DNA of 60,721 nt from Oscillospiraceae bacterium (GTDB lineage: Bacteria > Bacillota > Clostridia > Oscillospirales > Ruminococcaceae), in assembly GCA_900768125.1 (NCBI GenBank), contig CAAGBS010000025.1:1-60721 (forward strand), in the 5' to 3' direction. The translations under genes and the position numbers were made by a program. The first letter of the stretch is position 1; every line of letters begins with the position of its first letter. Below, piece by piece: positions 59,733 through 60,721 of the stretch. The notes beneath the pieces were generated by a model that was not told the origin of the DNA, did not search any database, and was given only the letters and a program-made list of their open reading frames with translations.

Positions 59733-60721
59733 TTATAGTCCCATTCTGCGCCGCTCGCGGGACAGCTTCGTTTCTATCCGCTCGTATACCTTATCGGCAA
59801 GCCGTGAGATGTCCTCCCGGGTGAGACTGTCCACGCCGCTGTCGGATATAGTCTGCACCCTGGTGACATGGCGGTCTGTGGTTATCGTTCTGTTCGCGGG
59901 TGCTTCCTGCGGCTGGGACTGCGGCTCTTTCAGTTCGATGGGCGGCATTTTATTCATGTATTGCTGCGCCTGGAATCTATCCATCTCAGCCGGCGGGATT
60001 AGCATTACCATATTCTGCGCATTGTCAGCCGTCCGTATCGTGAACAGTTTTTTCTCCTGCGCGCTCTGCTTCTGGGACTGCGCGGCTTTCGCTATCAGTC
60101 GGCTCATATGGGACTCGGTTTTCTTGACGATACTTTCCCGGACAATGCTCACATTTCGAAGTTCCGAACTGCTCTGTACTGCGGCATTTTCAGTGCTTTC
60201 AGCAAGCGCCAGCTGAGCTTCCTCCGGTGCGGTGTTCTTAACCTCACGGACTGCTCCCCTGCTCTCGCGGATAAGTTCGTCAAGCGCCGCGAGCGTCCCA
60301 CTGTCCAGCCGCTCACGATACGAGCCGCGGACTGCCGGCTTCGGCTCCGCTGATTCGCCGGAGCTGGTTTCCGCAATGTAGTGCGCGGTCTCGGTTCGGG
60401 ATTCCCGCTCGGGTTCTGCTGGTTTTACCGTTCCGGAAATCCGCTCGGTTTGCTCTGTATGTTCGGTCAGGCGGGAGTGCTCGGTGCGGTCGGAATGGTT
60501 GGTGCGCTCGATTCGCTCGGAGTGCTCCGCTGATTCGCCGGGGCGGGTCTCCGTGATATAGTGCGCGGTCTCGGTTCGGGATTCCCGCTCGGATTCTGCG
60601 GGTTTTACCGTTCCGGGAATCCGCTCGGTTTGCTCTGTGCGTTCGGTCAGGCGGGAGTGCTCGGTGCGGTCGGAATGGTTGGTGCGCTCGATTCGCTCGG
60701 AGTGCTCCGCTGATTCGCCGG
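59733..60721 (-). CDS. Repeat-rich charged protein, 5' end outside the window
   Basis: The frame is open from the right edge to 59733, at least 328 residues, so the start codon is missing. The N-terminal visible part is built of 60-residue repeats rich in Glu, Arg, Ser, Thr and His (RTEHSRLTERTEQTER). A helical middle region follows (ERLDSGTLAALDELIRES, then SQKQSAQEKKL). The C-terminus LADKVYERIETKLSRERRRMGL is of a type I associate with proteins beside the LysM gene in eCIS clusters. An internal GTG at 60152 could start a shorter protein but has no good ribosome site. The repeats are likely disordered; possible roles are cargo, tape-measure or surface linker. Confidence 0.7.
   Translation of the reverse strand, partial: GESAEHSERIERTNHSDRTEHSRLTERTEQTERIPGTVKPAESERESRTETAHYITETRPGESAEHSERIERTNHSDRTEHSRLTEHTEQTERISGTVKPAEPERESRTETAHYIAETSSGESAEPKPAVRGSYRERLDSGTLAALDELIRESRGAVREVKNTAPEEAQLALAESTENAAVQSSSELRNVSIVRESIVKKTESHMSRLIAKAAQSQKQSAQEKKLFTIRTADNAQNMVMLIPPAEMDRFQAQQYMNKMPPIELKEPQSQPQEAPANRTITTDRHVTRVQTISDSGVDSLTREDISRLADKVYERIETKLSRERRRMGL
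60345..60721 (-). repeat. 180-bp tandem repeat at the right edge
   Basis: Two units, 60361-60540 and 60541-60720, align without gaps and differ at about 11 of 180 positions. The last third is identical. The unit equals 60 codons. The array probably continues beyond the window, and the high identity suggests recent expansion. Confidence 0.9.

Noticed and set aside
60149..60376. A separate 75-codon minus-strand gene
   Set aside because: It is out of frame with the long repeat-rich frame that runs through the same DNA to the window edge, and it lacks a ribosome site.
60345..60721. Possible CRISPR or integron-type repeat at the right edge
   Set aside because: The 180-bp units are directly adjacent and form one open reading frame.
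32067..60721. Complete prophage
   Set aside because: No terminase, portal, capsid, lysis or replication genes are seen in 28 kb. DUF4255, DUF4280, DUF4157 and LysM point to an eCIS rather than a phage; the DNA to the right could still change this.

Overview
The window reads as chromosomal DNA of a Gram-positive anaerobe of the Clostridia, most like a Ruminococcus-type gut bacterium. The evidence is a PolC-type replicative polymerase, the order pyrH-frr-uppS-cdsA-dxr-rseP-ispG-polC, a short HisG paired with HisZ, strong Shine-Dalgarno sites, frequent TTG starts and consensus sigma-A promoters. Every gene except the first (a tyrosine recombinase) lies on the minus strand, so operons read from right to left.

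Positions 1-32066 are ordinary core metabolism. They hold xer recombinase, glgA, fba, a histidine operon (hisZ-hisG-hisD-hisB-NUDIX-hisH-hisA-hisF-DUF4253-hisI-HAM1-like-hisE-sigma-like membrane protein), polC, the isoprenoid/envelope/translation block, hom, an aldo-keto reductase, a zinc-ribbon repeat protein, xylB, a cytidylate-kinase-like protein and an SLC13/ArsB-type permease. Several promoters match TTGNNN-N17-TATAAT closely. Control elements visible here include a palindrome at +2 of the his promoter, a cre-like site over the xylB start point, a perfect 14-bp hairpin in the xer leader, a long hom leader and an attenuator-like hairpin before the permease.

Positions 32067-60721 are one very long minus-strand gene cluster for a phage-tail-like contractile injection system (eCIS type). 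It runs off the right edge. In transcription order: a repeat-rich protein (partial), a LysM tube protein, a gpD-like hub, a separate gpV/VgrG-like spike, gp25, two large baseplate J-like proteins, a TIGR02242-type tail protein, a large protein with an Ig-like C-terminus, then accessory genes, the Pvc16-type terminator protein (DUF4255), a carboxypeptidase-regulatory-like protein, a PAAR-like DUF4280 tip, and a DUF4157 protein that is the best effector candidate, followed by a small possible chaperone. Sheath, inner tube and AAA+ ATPase genes are not in view and should lie to the right.

The striking part is what sits among the injection genes. There is a set of membrane and surface proteins not expected of a free-floating tail: a HAMP protein with a class III cyclase fold that has lost its catalytic residues, a degenerate kinase-like protein, a membrane-anchored MORN-repeat protein, a secreted protein with TolC-like helical hairpins, two paralogous double-sensor membrane proteins (one fused to an MFS transporter), a periplasmic-binding-type lipoprotein and a GNAT enzyme. 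I infer a sensory, membrane-associated module that controls or anchors the injection machine. That is the main candidate for an undescribed system here. All calls come from reading the sequence; no database search was possible.
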